From an uncultured Ruminococcus sp. (GTDB lineage: Bacteria > Bacillota > Clostridia > Oscillospirales > Ruminococcaceae), in assembly GCA_910584195.1 (NCBI GenBank), contig CAJTYV010000022.1:1-54054 (forward strand): DNA of 54,054 nucleotides, given 5' to 3'. Position 1 is the stretch's first letter; every line of letters starts with the position of its first letter. The notes under the pieces were generated by a model, which was given only the letters and a program-made list of their open reading frames with translations, ran no database searches and was not told the DNA's origin. The position numbers and the translations under genes are program-made. This document shows positions 34,111 through 42,580 of the stretch, one piece after another.

Positions 34111-35877
34111 TTGAATACAGAAATATATACTTTAGGCAGAGTGATAATTGATAAAAGCTTTCATACGCAGAGCGGAAACGAACGCTTTTTCAGCTATTTC
34201 GGAAATGATGTTACCTACTCGATACGTCGGACTATATATGAGGACGATTTTAAGCGTCTTGCAGAATGCGTATCCGAATCTGAATCAGGAGCAATTAAGA
34301 AAACCGTAATCCGAATGAAAGGAATAAACGGTAAGCTGAGGTGGATATTAGCTTCTGTGCGAACCGTAAAAAACGAATCCGAATCGTTGTATATAATAGA
34401 TTTAAGCGACATATTTTCATTGAATGAAATTGTTTCGGATAATGAGCGCAAATTGTCAGAATACAGATATGTATTAAGTCTTTCTATGGATATAGCCTTT
34501 GAGTACAGTTTTGAAACACGGTGCATACGAATTTATATGCCTGATTGCTGCCGTGAAAACGTTCTTATTGATGAAGAACTTGAAAACTGGCAAAAACGCT
34601 CTATTGAATCAGGCTGGGTATTGTCTCGCTATATTGAAACATTCAACACGCTTTGCCGTGATATAAAAAATGGCGTGTATCGTTTTGATTATGAATTTGA
34701 AACTTCAATGCTCACTGAAGGAAAAACAAGAGAAATGTGTCTTTTTCGAGGTGTGACAATATATGACGATCCAAAAACGCGCAGGGTTATTGGACTTATA
34801 TCCGTCATAAGCTCGCGTCAAAAGTCAAAGGACATAAATCTTGCCTTGGAAGCAAATAAAGATTCACTTTCGGGACTTCTCAACAAACGTGCCGTGACTG
34901 ATTTTGCAATTGATATACTTTCTGCTAAACCGTCATATAACATTAATTTAGTTATTCTCGACATTGACAATTTTACTGATATTAATACGAGTTACGGACA
35001 TCTTTTCGGAGATGAAGTAATATATACCATTGCCGGAATTGTTAAAAAAGAGTTAGGCACACGCGGTATTGCGGGAAGAATAAGCGGAGGCGGTTTTTTG
35101 ATCGTCATTGAAAATACTCGTGATGAGGAAGATCTCAGAGGTATTTTAAGAGCAATACGTACCAATACGGAATATGCCTTTAATGATCGTTTTGAGAATT
35201 TTCGTCTTACCTGTTCCATGGGAATTTCCACATATCCAATTGACAGCTCAGACTATGACGAGCTTTTTATGCAGGCTGATAAAGCGCTGTACATTGCACA
35301 GCAAAAAGGAAAAAACCGATATGTTATATATGACGTAAATAAGCATGGAAGTGTTGAACGTGATATTGAAAATAAAATAGCTTACCTAAGCGGCAAAAAA
35401 AATTCCAATGACAAGCTAACTTTCGCAGCCAATCTTTCGGAGGGTCTCGTTTTCGGACGTATTCCGGATATTTCGGTTTTATTGGAACAAATACGCTCAG
35501 AATTCAGAATTGATGATATATGCGTATTTGCGGGTAAAGATATGAGCCTGATTTTAAGCTGTGGAAACGCTGCGTCCAGAAATGCGACCTATCTTCTTGA
35601 AAATGGATATAGCGAACGTTTTTCAGGGGACGGCATATTTGTTATTGATAATGTGAATGAGCTTGAAGACCGCGACGACGAAGCGTTTGCGCAGCTTACC
35701 TCAGAAAATATTGGAGGAGCTGTACAGTATCTTATGACAGACGACAGTGTGATAAAGGGTTTGATTTCTTTTTGCTACATTGGACGATTTAAAAAATGGG
35801 CGGTATCAGATTTGAATTACTTGGCTGTACTTGGAAGGGTAATAACATCTATACTGAAAAAGCAGGCATTCATATAA
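34111..35877 (+). CDS. PAS-degenerate GGDEF-GAF signalling protein
   Basis: The 588-residue protein starts at TTG 34111 (GGCGGTGA just upstream; another TTG lies at 34093). The N-terminal half (about 1-240) looks like one or two PAS domains. The diguanylate cyclase-like domain (about 250-415) keeps the first metal Asp and the fold (LDIDNFTDINTSYGHLFGDE), but the active-site loop reads R-I-S-G-G-G-F in place of R-Y-G-G-D-E-F. The remaining part (about 435-588) looks like a GAF domain. It is probably not an active cyclase and more likely binds a nucleotide or regulates. The double-hairpin repeat begins right after the stop. Confidence 0.8.
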   Translation: MNTEIYTLGRVIIDKSFHTQSGNERFFSYFGNDVTYSIRRTIYEDDFKRLAECVSESESGAIKKTVIRMKGINGKLRWILASVRTVKNESESLYIIDLSDIFSLNEIVSDNERKLSEYRYVLSLSMDIAFEYSFETRCIRIYMPDCCRENVLIDEELENWQKRSIESGWVLSRYIETFNTLCRDIKNGVYRFDYEFETSMLTEGKTREMCLFRGVTIYDDPKTRRVIGLISVISSRQKSKDINLALEANKDSLSGLLNKRAVTDFAIDILSAKPSYNINLVILDIDNFTDINTSYGHLFGDEVIYTIAGIVKKELGTRGIAGRISGGGFLIVIENTRDEEDLRGILRAIRTNTEYAFNDRFENFRLTCSMGISTYPIDSSDYDELFMQADKALYIAQQKGKNRYVIYDVNKHGSVERDIENKIAYLSGKKNSNDKLTFAANLSEGLVFGRIPDISVLLEQIRSEFRIDDICVFAGKDMSLILSCGNAASRNATYLLENGYSERFSGDGIFVIDNVNELEDRDDEAFAQLTSENIGGAVQYLMTDDSVIKGLISFCYIGRFKKWAVSDLNYLAVLGRVITSILKKQAFI

Positions 35878-36000
35878 TTGCAGACGATGTCGCCCGTCTC
35901 TTAGGCGGCGAACATCTTTAGATTCAGTCGGAGATACAATCTCCGACTGAATCCGGCTTACTATCGTAAGCCTTCTGCTTGTTGAAAGCAGAGCTTTGAA
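35878..36000 (+). repeat. Double-hairpin interspersed repeat, copy 2 (short form)
   Basis: It begins directly after the TAA of the GGDEF gene and has the same order as the copy at 20275-20460 when both are read from the preceding stop codon. Hairpins lie at 35921-35953 (perfect 15-base stem) and 35955-35972 (seven-base stem). The ~60-base insert of copy 1 is absent. Confidence 0.85.
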
Positions 36001-36054
36001 TCGTTAACCATATTACAATCAATTTACAATTCAATTAATATACAGCGAATTCTG

Positions 36055-36083
36055 TTGACAAGAAATGTACAATATGTTAAAAT
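36055..36083 (+). promoter_or_regulatory. Promoter of the lipoprotein gene
   Basis: TTGACA, 17 bases, then TAAAAT, 34 bases before the ATG. Confidence 0.75.
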
Positions 36084-36117
36084 ACAGATGTCTTAATCGC
36101 AAAGCGAGGTCGATTAT

Positions 36118-37038
36118 ATGAAAAAATGTTTTAAATACACTTTGTATAGTTTAATACTGCTTATATTTACGGTTTTTCTGAGCAGCTGTCATTCAATGTA
36201 TCCTATCAGTTTTGAATTTGAAGGGTATTACATGGTTGATAAAACTATAGATATACTTATTCCTATAAGCGAAAACGATACAAATTACATTGATTCGGCA
36301 ACAAGATATTATAATATATTAAGTAAATATAAGCAGTTTCAGGGAAATTACGATGATGAGGATATAGAAGATGAATTGAAAAAAACCGAAATTTACAAAT
36401 ACAATGAAAACGGTTACAAAAGCATGCTGTGTCATTTCCGCACAGAAGATTTTTCAAAGAGCTCTATAGATGATAACAAAGTCAACATTTCTATATACTT
36501 AGACAGCAAACAAAAATTTAAACAGTTATGTGAAGAATATAAGACATTTCGTATTGCAGTTGTCGGCATGAAAGGAGAAATTCTGAATATTTCCGAAGAA
36601 ATTCCCTTTAAGTCAAGTAAAGAATATTATATTGATAATGATATTTCTTATGACCCGATAAATAACACTGTATCGCCTGTATATTTAAGACAGGGTAAAT
36701 TCAGATTTTGGCTGCTTTTAATTGATATGCTTATGTATATAGCGCCTGTTTGGTCTATTGCATTGCTTATAGCAGTTATATTTCTTAAAGATGCGAAAAG
36801 TCTGAAATTTCCGTACAGTATTTTTGAATCGGCAGCTATGACGCTTCCGCTGACTGTTTTCCTTGCAGTAAGATATGATGATGCAATAAAATCAACACTT
36901 ACACAAAATGCTGCGCTTGAGCAATTTTTTGATTTAGGTGATATATCTGTATTGAGTATCATATTCGTATTTATTCCGTATGTATCTTTTCTTACCATAA
37001 CGATTCTGACTTGTATAAAAAAGACAATGAAAAGATAA
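36118..37038 (+). CDS. Membrane lipoprotein of unknown function
   Basis: The 306-residue protein has a lipoprotein signal (hydrophobic about 9-20, lipobox LSSC with Cys24). An extracytoplasmic domain (about 25-190) follows, and the C-terminal half has three membrane helices (about 195-222, 240-252 and 280-300). It is unusual for a lipoprotein to carry several C-terminal helices. No family recognised. GCGAGG precedes the ATG; it is a single-gene unit between a promoter and a terminator. Confidence 0.7.
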   Translation: MKKCFKYTLYSLILLIFTVFLSSCHSMYPISFEFEGYYMVDKTIDILIPISENDTNYIDSATRYYNILSKYKQFQGNYDDEDIEDELKKTEIYKYNENGYKSMLCHFRTEDFSKSSIDDNKVNISIYLDSKQKFKQLCEEYKTFRIAVVGMKGEILNISEEIPFKSSKEYYIDNDISYDPINNTVSPVYLRQGKFRFWLLLIDMLMYIAPVWSIALLIAVIFLKDAKSLKFPYSIFESAAMTLPLTVFLAVRYDDAIKSTLTQNAALEQFFDLGDISVLSIIFVFIPYVSFLTITILTCIKKTMKR

Positions 37039-37081
37039 GATGATACTGAATATAGATATGAAAAATAAATATATAATATTT

Positions 37082-37114
37082 AAGGCAAGTATAAAATTAA
37101 TACTTGCCTTTTAC
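37082..37114 (+). terminator. Terminator of the lipoprotein gene
   Basis: AAGGCAAGTAT pairs with ATACTTGCCTT around AAAATTA, followed by a short T-run. Confidence 0.65.
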
Positions 37115-37199
37115 ACTTGACACTTTGTCTCGGATATTCCACTATGGAGTATCGCAGTGCATATAATTAATAATATATACAAATAAAGAGGTAAAATAA

Positions 37200-38099
37200 A
37201 TGATTTATACAATAACATTTAATCCGGCAATAGATTATGTGATCCATGCTGATAACATAAATTTTGGCGCAGTAAACAGAGCAGCAAGAGAGGAGATTTA
37301 TTTCGGCGGAAAGGGAATAAATGTTTCGATCATTCTTGCGGAACTTGGAATACCGTCGAAGGCTTTGGGCTTTACGGCAGGTTTTACAGGGGAAGCTATT
37401 GAAAAGGGAATCCTCGAAATGGGAATAGAAACAGACTTTGTGCATCTTGATAATGGTTTTTCAAGAATAAACGTTAAAATAAAAACAGAAAACGAAACGG
37501 AAGTTAACGGACAAGGACCTGATATTCCCCAGAAAAAATTAACCGAACTTTTCCAAAAGCTTGATGCTGTAAATACTGGAGATACGATCGTTCTTGCAGG
37601 CAGTATTCCGTCATCGCTGCCTTCTGATGTTTATGAAAAAATTCTTTTATATCTTAACAGCAAAAAAATAAGAGCCGTAGTTGACGCAAGCAAAGAACTT
37701 CTTGTGAATGCTCTTAAATACAAGCCGTTTTTAATAAAGCCCAACAATTTCGAACTGGAAGAAATATTTGGAGTTTCAATCAGTAATTTTGACGAAATAA
37801 TAAAATATGCAAGGAAGCTTAAAAATATGGGTGCAGTCAATGTTCTTGTGTCAATGGCAGGTGAGGGCGCTGTTTTAGTAGATGAGAGAAACGAAATTCA
37901 TACCATAGGAGTATGCAAGGGTGTTGTAAAAAATTCAGTAGGAGCAGGCGATTCGATGATCGCAGGTTTTATTGCAGGCTGTGAAAATAACGATTATGAA
38001 TATGCATTGAAACTTGGAACTGCGTGTGGGGGAGCGACTGCATTTTCCGGAAGTCTTGCAAAAAGGGAAGATATTTTCAAGCTAATGAAGCAACTTTGA
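37200..38099 (+). CDS. fruK: 1-phosphofructokinase family sugar kinase (PfkB)
   Basis: The 299-residue PfkB kinase starts with TITFNPAIDYV. It contains GGKGINVSIILAELG, LAGSIPSSLP and the catalytic GAGDSMIAGF, which match fructose-1-phosphate or tagatose-6-phosphate kinases. No PTS fructose transporter or FruR gene is adjacent, so the substrate is uncertain. AGAGGT precedes the ATG. Confidence 0.85.
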   Translation: MIYTITFNPAIDYVIHADNINFGAVNRAAREEIYFGGKGINVSIILAELGIPSKALGFTAGFTGEAIEKGILEMGIETDFVHLDNGFSRINVKIKTENETEVNGQGPDIPQKKLTELFQKLDAVNTGDTIVLAGSIPSSLPSDVYEKILLYLNSKKIRAVVDASKELLVNALKYKPFLIKPNNFELEEIFGVSISNFDEIIKYARKLKNMGAVNVLVSMAGEGAVLVDERNEIHTIGVCKGVVKNSVGAGDSMIAGFIAGCENNDYEYALKLGTACGGATAFSGSLAKREDIFKLMKQL

Positions 38100-38114
38100 A
38101 ATTTTATTTTTTCA

Positions 38115-38143
38115 TGTAACATTTTTCATTTTTGCTGCGATAG
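38115..38143 (+). promoter_or_regulatory. Candidate ECF-sigma promoter
   Basis: TGTAAC is followed after 17 bases by CGATAG, similar to promoters read by ECF sigma factors such as Bacillus subtilis SigX (TGTAAC-17-CGAC). It lies upstream of an ECF-like sigma gene and could mark autoregulation. A MITE-like element separates it from the gene. Confidence 0.45.
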
Positions 38144-38190
38144 TATATAGTGAAAGGAAAAATTTCCAGCTGTGAAAACAGACTGCAAGT

Positions 38191-38357
38191 TTAGAACTTG
38201 TTCTCATAGGCTATTGCACATCTCTTTTCGGCAAATTTTACCGACAGCTACGTTGAAAAAGTTCACCATACGGCAGTATGCTTTCACTTTTCCGCCTTGC
38301 GCTCAGTAAAATTATGCGCGAAAATCCACGCACAGATCCTATGAGAACAAGTTCTTA
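38191..38357. mobile_element. MITE-like element C, inserted in a leader
   Basis: A 161-base element with 17-base perfect inverted ends (38194-38210 and 38338-38354; GAACTTGTTCTCATAGG), flanked by TTA on both sides. The core (38251-38299, centre ATACGGCAGTAT) is almost identical to that of element B. It stands between the candidate promoter and the sigma gene, ending about 20 bases before the ATG. Confidence 0.85.
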
Positions 38358-38375
38358 AAACGAGGTGAAGCCGTA

Positions 38376-38933
38376 ATGACAGAGGAGAACCTGCGAGAGC
38401 TTATCGCAGAATCACAAAGAAACGGTTTCAAAGTACTTTTTAAGCAATATCAGAACTATGTATATACAATAGTATGGAGTCGAATAAGAAAAATAGGCTC
38501 GGCAGAGGATGCCGAGGAAGCCGTAAGTGATACTTTTGCCGATATTTTTCTTAATTTTTCAACTATAAATGAAGGTTCTTTGCAGGCATATATTGGCACG
38601 GTAGCGAAGAGAAAGGCGATAAACAAATATCGCAGGCTTGTTTCAGAAAAAGCCGTACCTACAGATGATGATGAGATTTTAAATCTGCCTGATGAAACGG
38701 ATATAGCTGCCGATTCTGAAACTTTGGAACGAAACAGGCTGATTTATGAGAAAATACGTTCTCTCGGTGAACCGGATGCCTCTTTGATAATACAAAAATA
38801 CTATTATGATCGTAAGTCAAAAGATATAGCGAATGACTTTAATATGACTCACGGAGCTGTTAGAGTACGTTTGAACCGTGCCTTGAAAAAATTAAAAGAA
38901 CTGCTAATAAATGAAAATATATCGTTAAAGTGA
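38376..38933 (+). CDS. ECF-like RNA polymerase sigma factor
   Basis: The 185-residue protein has region 2 at about 20-90 (YVYTIVWSRIRK, DAEEAVSDTFADIF) and region 4 at about 125-180 with a helix-turn-helix (SKDIANDFNMTHGAVRVRLNRAL). GAGGTGA lies before the ATG. The next gene encodes a single-pass membrane protein, the likely anti-sigma factor, and the third gene a secreted dockerin protein. Confidence 0.87.
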   Translation: MTEENLRELIAESQRNGFKVLFKQYQNYVYTIVWSRIRKIGSAEDAEEAVSDTFADIFLNFSTINEGSLQAYIGTVAKRKAINKYRRLVSEKAVPTDDDEILNLPDETDIAADSETLERNRLIYEKIRSLGEPDASLIIQKYYYDRKSKDIANDFNMTHGAVRVRLNRALKKLKELLINENISLK

Positions 38934-38944
38934 GGTGATATTCT

Positions 38945-40066
38945 GTGAGTCGGAAAAAATTTTTTCTTAAAAATATTGATAGTGAATCAGCGGATAAGAT
39001 TTCGGAAAATTATCCTGCCGAATGGAATATGGACAGGGTTTTCGATTTAAGCTGCAAAAAATACCTTGCGTTAAAAAAAAATATCGAATCCAAATGTGAA
39101 CATGAATTGTATGAAAAAGATGAAATATTTGAATTTTCCGATACCAAAAAAGGTAGAGATTTCTTGTCCCATATTTTCACGCTCAATAAATTAATAGCGG
39201 CAGTATGTGCGGCGGCAATTATTATGCTTGCAAAAATGGTGTTTGCTACTCCTAATAATATAAATTCCCCTCCGGATATTATCGAACAAAATCCCATTGC
39301 CTCACATGAATGTCGAACAACTTCCGCTAAAGAAAACAATTCTTTCAACTCTACTGCGTTATATTCGGATGTTTTTATTTCTGTTGATACCAAATCAACT
39401 GATGTTGCTTTACATGGATTAATGAATAATCCTACAGAATCAATTGAGGAAACAGAAGAAAAATTTACAGAAATTATCGAAGAAACGCAATACCAACCTC
39501 CTGAGGAAGAACATTACGATAAAACAGAAGAAACGATACAGTCAGAACTTATTGAAACGAAACAAACCGAACAAATGGCAATAACAACTCAAGCTGCACA
39601 AACAACTGAACCTATTACAACAGCTTCATCTGAAAAAAGAGGATATTTTCATATAAATAAAGGAAATTATATCTACAACTCAGAAGAATTTGATGAATTG
39701 GTATATATCCGCACTGACGATACTCCTGTTGAGAAAAGGACTCACGTCATAGATACTGAAGAGTTTTCCGTTTGTGACGACTCGGATTCCAAAAAGAAAA
39801 TAAAGGCAGAAAAAAGCGGTCAGATTTATCTTCTCTACACTATTGATTATGAGGAATTTTCAATGAATCTTAATCCAAAATTTGATTATGATATAGAATA
39901 TTTTGAAATTAATGGCAGACCTGCTATTTACAAAAACGACAGAACTCAGCCTGACGAACAATATGAGTATATAATGCTTATGTGGGACGACGGCTGCCAT
40001 ATATCATTTACTTTTGGCTTACAAATGTATTATGATGAAATGTTGAAGCTGGCTGAATGTTTTTAG
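38945..40066 (+). CDS. Probable anti-sigma factor, single-pass membrane protein (DUF4367-like)
   Basis: The 373-residue protein has an N-terminal cytoplasmic part (1-79) and one membrane helix (about 80-101). A Thr/Glu-rich linker (about 150-235) leads to a C-terminal outer domain (about 280-373) with INGRPAIYKND and IMLMWDDGCHISFTFG, resembling DUF4367. GTG start with GAGGTGAT upstream, 11 bases after the sigma gene. The role as anti-sigma factor rests on gene order and topology. Confidence 0.72.
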   Translation: MSRKKFFLKNIDSESADKISENYPAEWNMDRVFDLSCKKYLALKKNIESKCEHELYEKDEIFEFSDTKKGRDFLSHIFTLNKLIAAVCAAAIIMLAKMVFATPNNINSPPDIIEQNPIASHECRTTSAKENNSFNSTALYSDVFISVDTKSTDVALHGLMNNPTESIEETEEKFTEIIEETQYQPPEEEHYDKTEETIQSELIETKQTEQMAITTQAAQTTEPITTASSEKRGYFHINKGNYIYNSEEFDELVYIRTDDTPVEKRTHVIDTEEFSVCDDSDSKKKIKAEKSGQIYLLYTIDYEEFSMNLNPKFDYDIEYFEINGRPAIYKNDRTQPDEQYEYIMLMWDDGCHISFTFGLQMYYDEMLKLAECF

Positions 40067-40096
40067 CCTGAAATAAAGAAAACGGAGGAAATCACT

Positions 40097-41266
40097 ATGA
40101 AGAAAAGGATATTGCAGCTGCTGCTCGCAGCCGGTATAGTCAGTGCATTGGGAGGGAATGCCATAATGCCGATTTGTTCGGCGGAATCTGAAAACGCTCC
40201 TATAACAGCGGAAACAGAGTCTATAACTGAGGAGAAGCTCCGCGAGATATTGCCAAAGACCATAGAGGAATTTACAGAGTTTACAGAGAAAAACGGAATT
40301 GTTTCAGTTCATGGCAATTATATAGTTTACTGTGATAAGATAAACTACAGTACGGGCGCTGAGGTAGTTATGGAACAATTAGGTACTGCGGAAATAAAGG
40401 AAGCGTTTAAATACAATATAAAAACTGACGAGCCTTTACCTCCCGGATCTTCAAGTACTGAAGTGATCGTTTATGAAGCAGTTTCTTCGGGAACTGTAAA
40501 GGTAACGATATCTCAGGGACGTGTTTGGGAATGGGAACAAAGCCATCAGGTAAAAGATCTTAGTTTCTATGAAGTAAATGCTGATATGACAGTTACGAAA
40601 ATAAATGAGGAAGACTTTGTTGCTCCTGTAAGGGGAGACGCAAACGGAGACGGCATTTTTTCTATAGCCGACTTTCTCATGCTTGAAAAGTGGCTTCTGG
40701 GTGAAGGAGAACTGACATGCTGGAAAAATGTCGATCTTTGTAAAGACAGTGTTATAGACGTATACGATTTTTGTATAATGAGAACTGAGGTTTCGGAGAG
40801 CAAGCCTGATTATACTGTTTTAAGTGTTGAATTAATGAGGGGCAACAACAGCATTGATAAAGTCCAAAAAAGCATATATACTGCATCTTCCATGGCTGAG
40901 CTTTATACGCTGCTCAGCACTGCGGAGTCTTGTGAGTTTGATGGCTGCAGCTGCGGATTTGATGATGTGCGGACGCTCGTTCCCAACGGTGTAGATGAAA
41001 AATTTTTTGAAGCCAATGTTCTTATTGCAGTTTACAACAGAGCAGAAGCTGGAAATGTAGTTTTAAATATTGACAGGATTGAGAAAACAGCCGGCTTGCT
41101 CACAGTATATACAACTACTGAGTATCCCGAGTATGCAACACCTGATATGGCGTATTACAGGGGATTTATAGCTGTAAGTAAAACTTATTTTGAAGGCGTT
41201 TCAAAGGTTGAAAGGAACGATACAGAAATAAGAGAATTGAGCTTTTCAGGTGCAGAAAAATTTTAA
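40097..41266 (+). CDS. Secreted dockerin-domain protein
   Basis: The 389-residue protein has a signal peptide (about 1-29) and an N-terminal domain of unknown type (30-175). A dockerin domain lies inside the chain (about 178-232), with two Ca-binding repeats: GDANGDGIFSIADFLMLEKW and a second repeat around VDLCKDSVIDVYDFCIMR. A C-terminal domain (about 240-389) resembles protease-inhibitor-like PrcB folds; that is tentative. GGAGG precedes the ATG. Being in an operon with a sigma/anti-sigma pair suggests regulated secretion to a cohesin scaffold. Confidence 0.85.
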   Translation: MKKRILQLLLAAGIVSALGGNAIMPICSAESENAPITAETESITEEKLREILPKTIEEFTEFTEKNGIVSVHGNYIVYCDKINYSTGAEVVMEQLGTAEIKEAFKYNIKTDEPLPPGSSSTEVIVYEAVSSGTVKVTISQGRVWEWEQSHQVKDLSFYEVNADMTVTKINEEDFVAPVRGDANGDGIFSIADFLMLEKWLLGEGELTCWKNVDLCKDSVIDVYDFCIMRTEVSESKPDYTVLSVELMRGNNSIDKVQKSIYTASSMAELYTLLSTAESCEFDGCSCGFDDVRTLVPNGVDEKFFEANVLIAVYNRAEAGNVVLNIDRIEKTAGLLTVYTTTEYPEYATPDMAYYRGFIAVSKTYFEGVSKVERNDTEIRELSFSGAEKF

Positions 41267-41430
41267 TAAAATCATATCCGCAGATAACTGCAATAATTGT
41301 TTTAAAATATTTAAGTACTGTTCCTACACCATCTGCCGATTACAGAGAAAAATTAAAAACGGGCGGAGAAATAGAGAAAAAGTATCTGCAAAACGGTAAT
41401 TACGAAACGACTTATCAAGAAGATATAGCT

Positions 41431-42171
41431 ATGCAAAATTTTGAAAAATATGAAATATGGTATCCTGCCGAATTGAAAGATTCAAACAGAAAATATCCGA
41501 TAATTGTTGTAAACAACGGAACAGGCTGGAAAGCGTCAAGGTCAAAAAATATTTATGAATATTATGCCTCATGGGGATTTATCGTAGTTGGAAACGAGGA
41601 ATCTTATTCCTGGAATGCTTTCGGTGCGGAAATGGCAATAAAACATATGCAAAGCCTGAACGATAATCGGATGATTAACGAAAAAGAAAATGTTTTTTAT
41701 CAGAAAGCAGATTTTGAAAACGTTGGAATTATTGGTCATTCACAAGGTGGCGTTGGCGTAATTAAGGCAATAACAAATACTGAGCATAAGAGTATTTATA
41801 AAGCGGCAGTTGTTTTATCTCCTACTAATAAAGAACTTGCAGAGGGTTTGGAATGGAATTATGATGCGAGTCATATAGATATTCCTATTATGTTGATATC
41901 AGGAGAAGGCGGCGGTGACGATTGGGTAGTTACAGGCGAACAGCTTACAGCTATCTATGAGAATATTAATTCTGAAAAAAATATGATGAGAAGAAAAAGT
42001 ACAGCACATGGAGAAACGCAATTTTCAGAGGACGGTTATGTAATGGCATGGTTTATGTGGCAGTTACAGGGCGATGAAGAAGCAGCTAAAGCATTTATTG
42101 GTGATGCTCCCGAAATTATAAATAATGAGTTGTATCAAGACCAAAGAATAAATATGAAGATTATGAGATAA
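41431..42171 (+). CDS. Alpha/beta hydrolase missing its N-terminus
   Basis: The 246-residue part has the nucleophile elbow GHSQGG with Ser, the oxyanion-side GTGWKASRS and the late His in STAHGE. The open frame extends upstream without a stop to the dockerin stop at 41266, encoding family-like sequence (LKTGGEIEKKYLQNGNY at 41356-41406) but no ATG. The original start and membrane anchor appear lost. A remnant with such a start lies just downstream at 42199. It may be translated from ATG 41431 or be a pseudogene. Confidence 0.7.
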   Translation: MQNFEKYEIWYPAELKDSNRKYPIIVVNNGTGWKASRSKNIYEYYASWGFIVVGNEESYSWNAFGAEMAIKHMQSLNDNRMINEKENVFYQKADFENVGIIGHSQGGVGVIKAITNTEHKSIYKAAVVLSPTNKELAEGLEWNYDASHIDIPIMLISGEGGGDDWVVTGEQLTAIYENINSEKNMMRRKSTAHGETQFSEDGYVMAWFMWQLQGDEEAAKAFIGDAPEIINNELYQDQRINMKIMR

Positions 42172-42198
42172 ATAAGGTGGTAAGGATATTTTGAATTA

Positions 42199-42350
42199 AT
42201 GAAAACTGTTAAAAAGATATGCAAGATTGTTAAGTGGATTTTTATTGCTGTATTGATTTTAATTTTAAGGCGGAAAGATAGAGAAAAAGTATTTACAGAA
42301 TGGAGACTATGAGGTTAAAAAACAACTGCAAAAGAAGAAAAGCCCATTAA
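42199..42350 (+). pseudogene. N-terminal remnant of a second alpha/beta hydrolase
   Basis: ATG at 42199 encodes a basic start and one membrane helix (MKTVKKICKIVKW then IFIAVLILIL) and stops at 42312. In the +1 frame GGKIEKKYLQNGDYEV (about 42269-42316) is homologous to 41356-41406. The rest of the gene is absent, so this is the head of a duplicated hydrolase gene with a frameshift and deletion. Confidence 0.65.
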
Positions 42351-42378
42351 AAATTATATGATGGATAGGATTTATGCG

Positions 42379-42408
42379 AGCCGGACTTGTTGTCCGGCTT
42401 ATCTTTTA
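42379..42408 (+). terminator. Rho-independent terminator
   Basis: AGCCGGAC TTGTT GTCCGGCT followed by TATCTTTT. Confidence 0.7.
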
Positions 42409-42490
42409 TGGCTTTCCTTTGCAAGATCTGACAAGTGAACATCTATATCTTTCTGATGCATCTGTATAAAAAGTTAAAGGAAAAAATGTA

Positions 42491-42520
42491 TTGGACATGG
42501 TGTCAATAGCATGATATAAT
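42491..42520 (+). promoter_or_regulatory. Promoter of the PLP-enzyme chimera
   Basis: TTGGAC with 18 bases (or TGGACA with 17) before TATAAT. A seven-base inverted repeat (TACTATA / TATAGTA) follows near 42533-42562. Confidence 0.65.
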
Positions 42521-42580
42521 GTTATTAAAGCATACTATATAGATATGCAAAATTAGTATAGTAGCCGCAGGAGGGATAAC

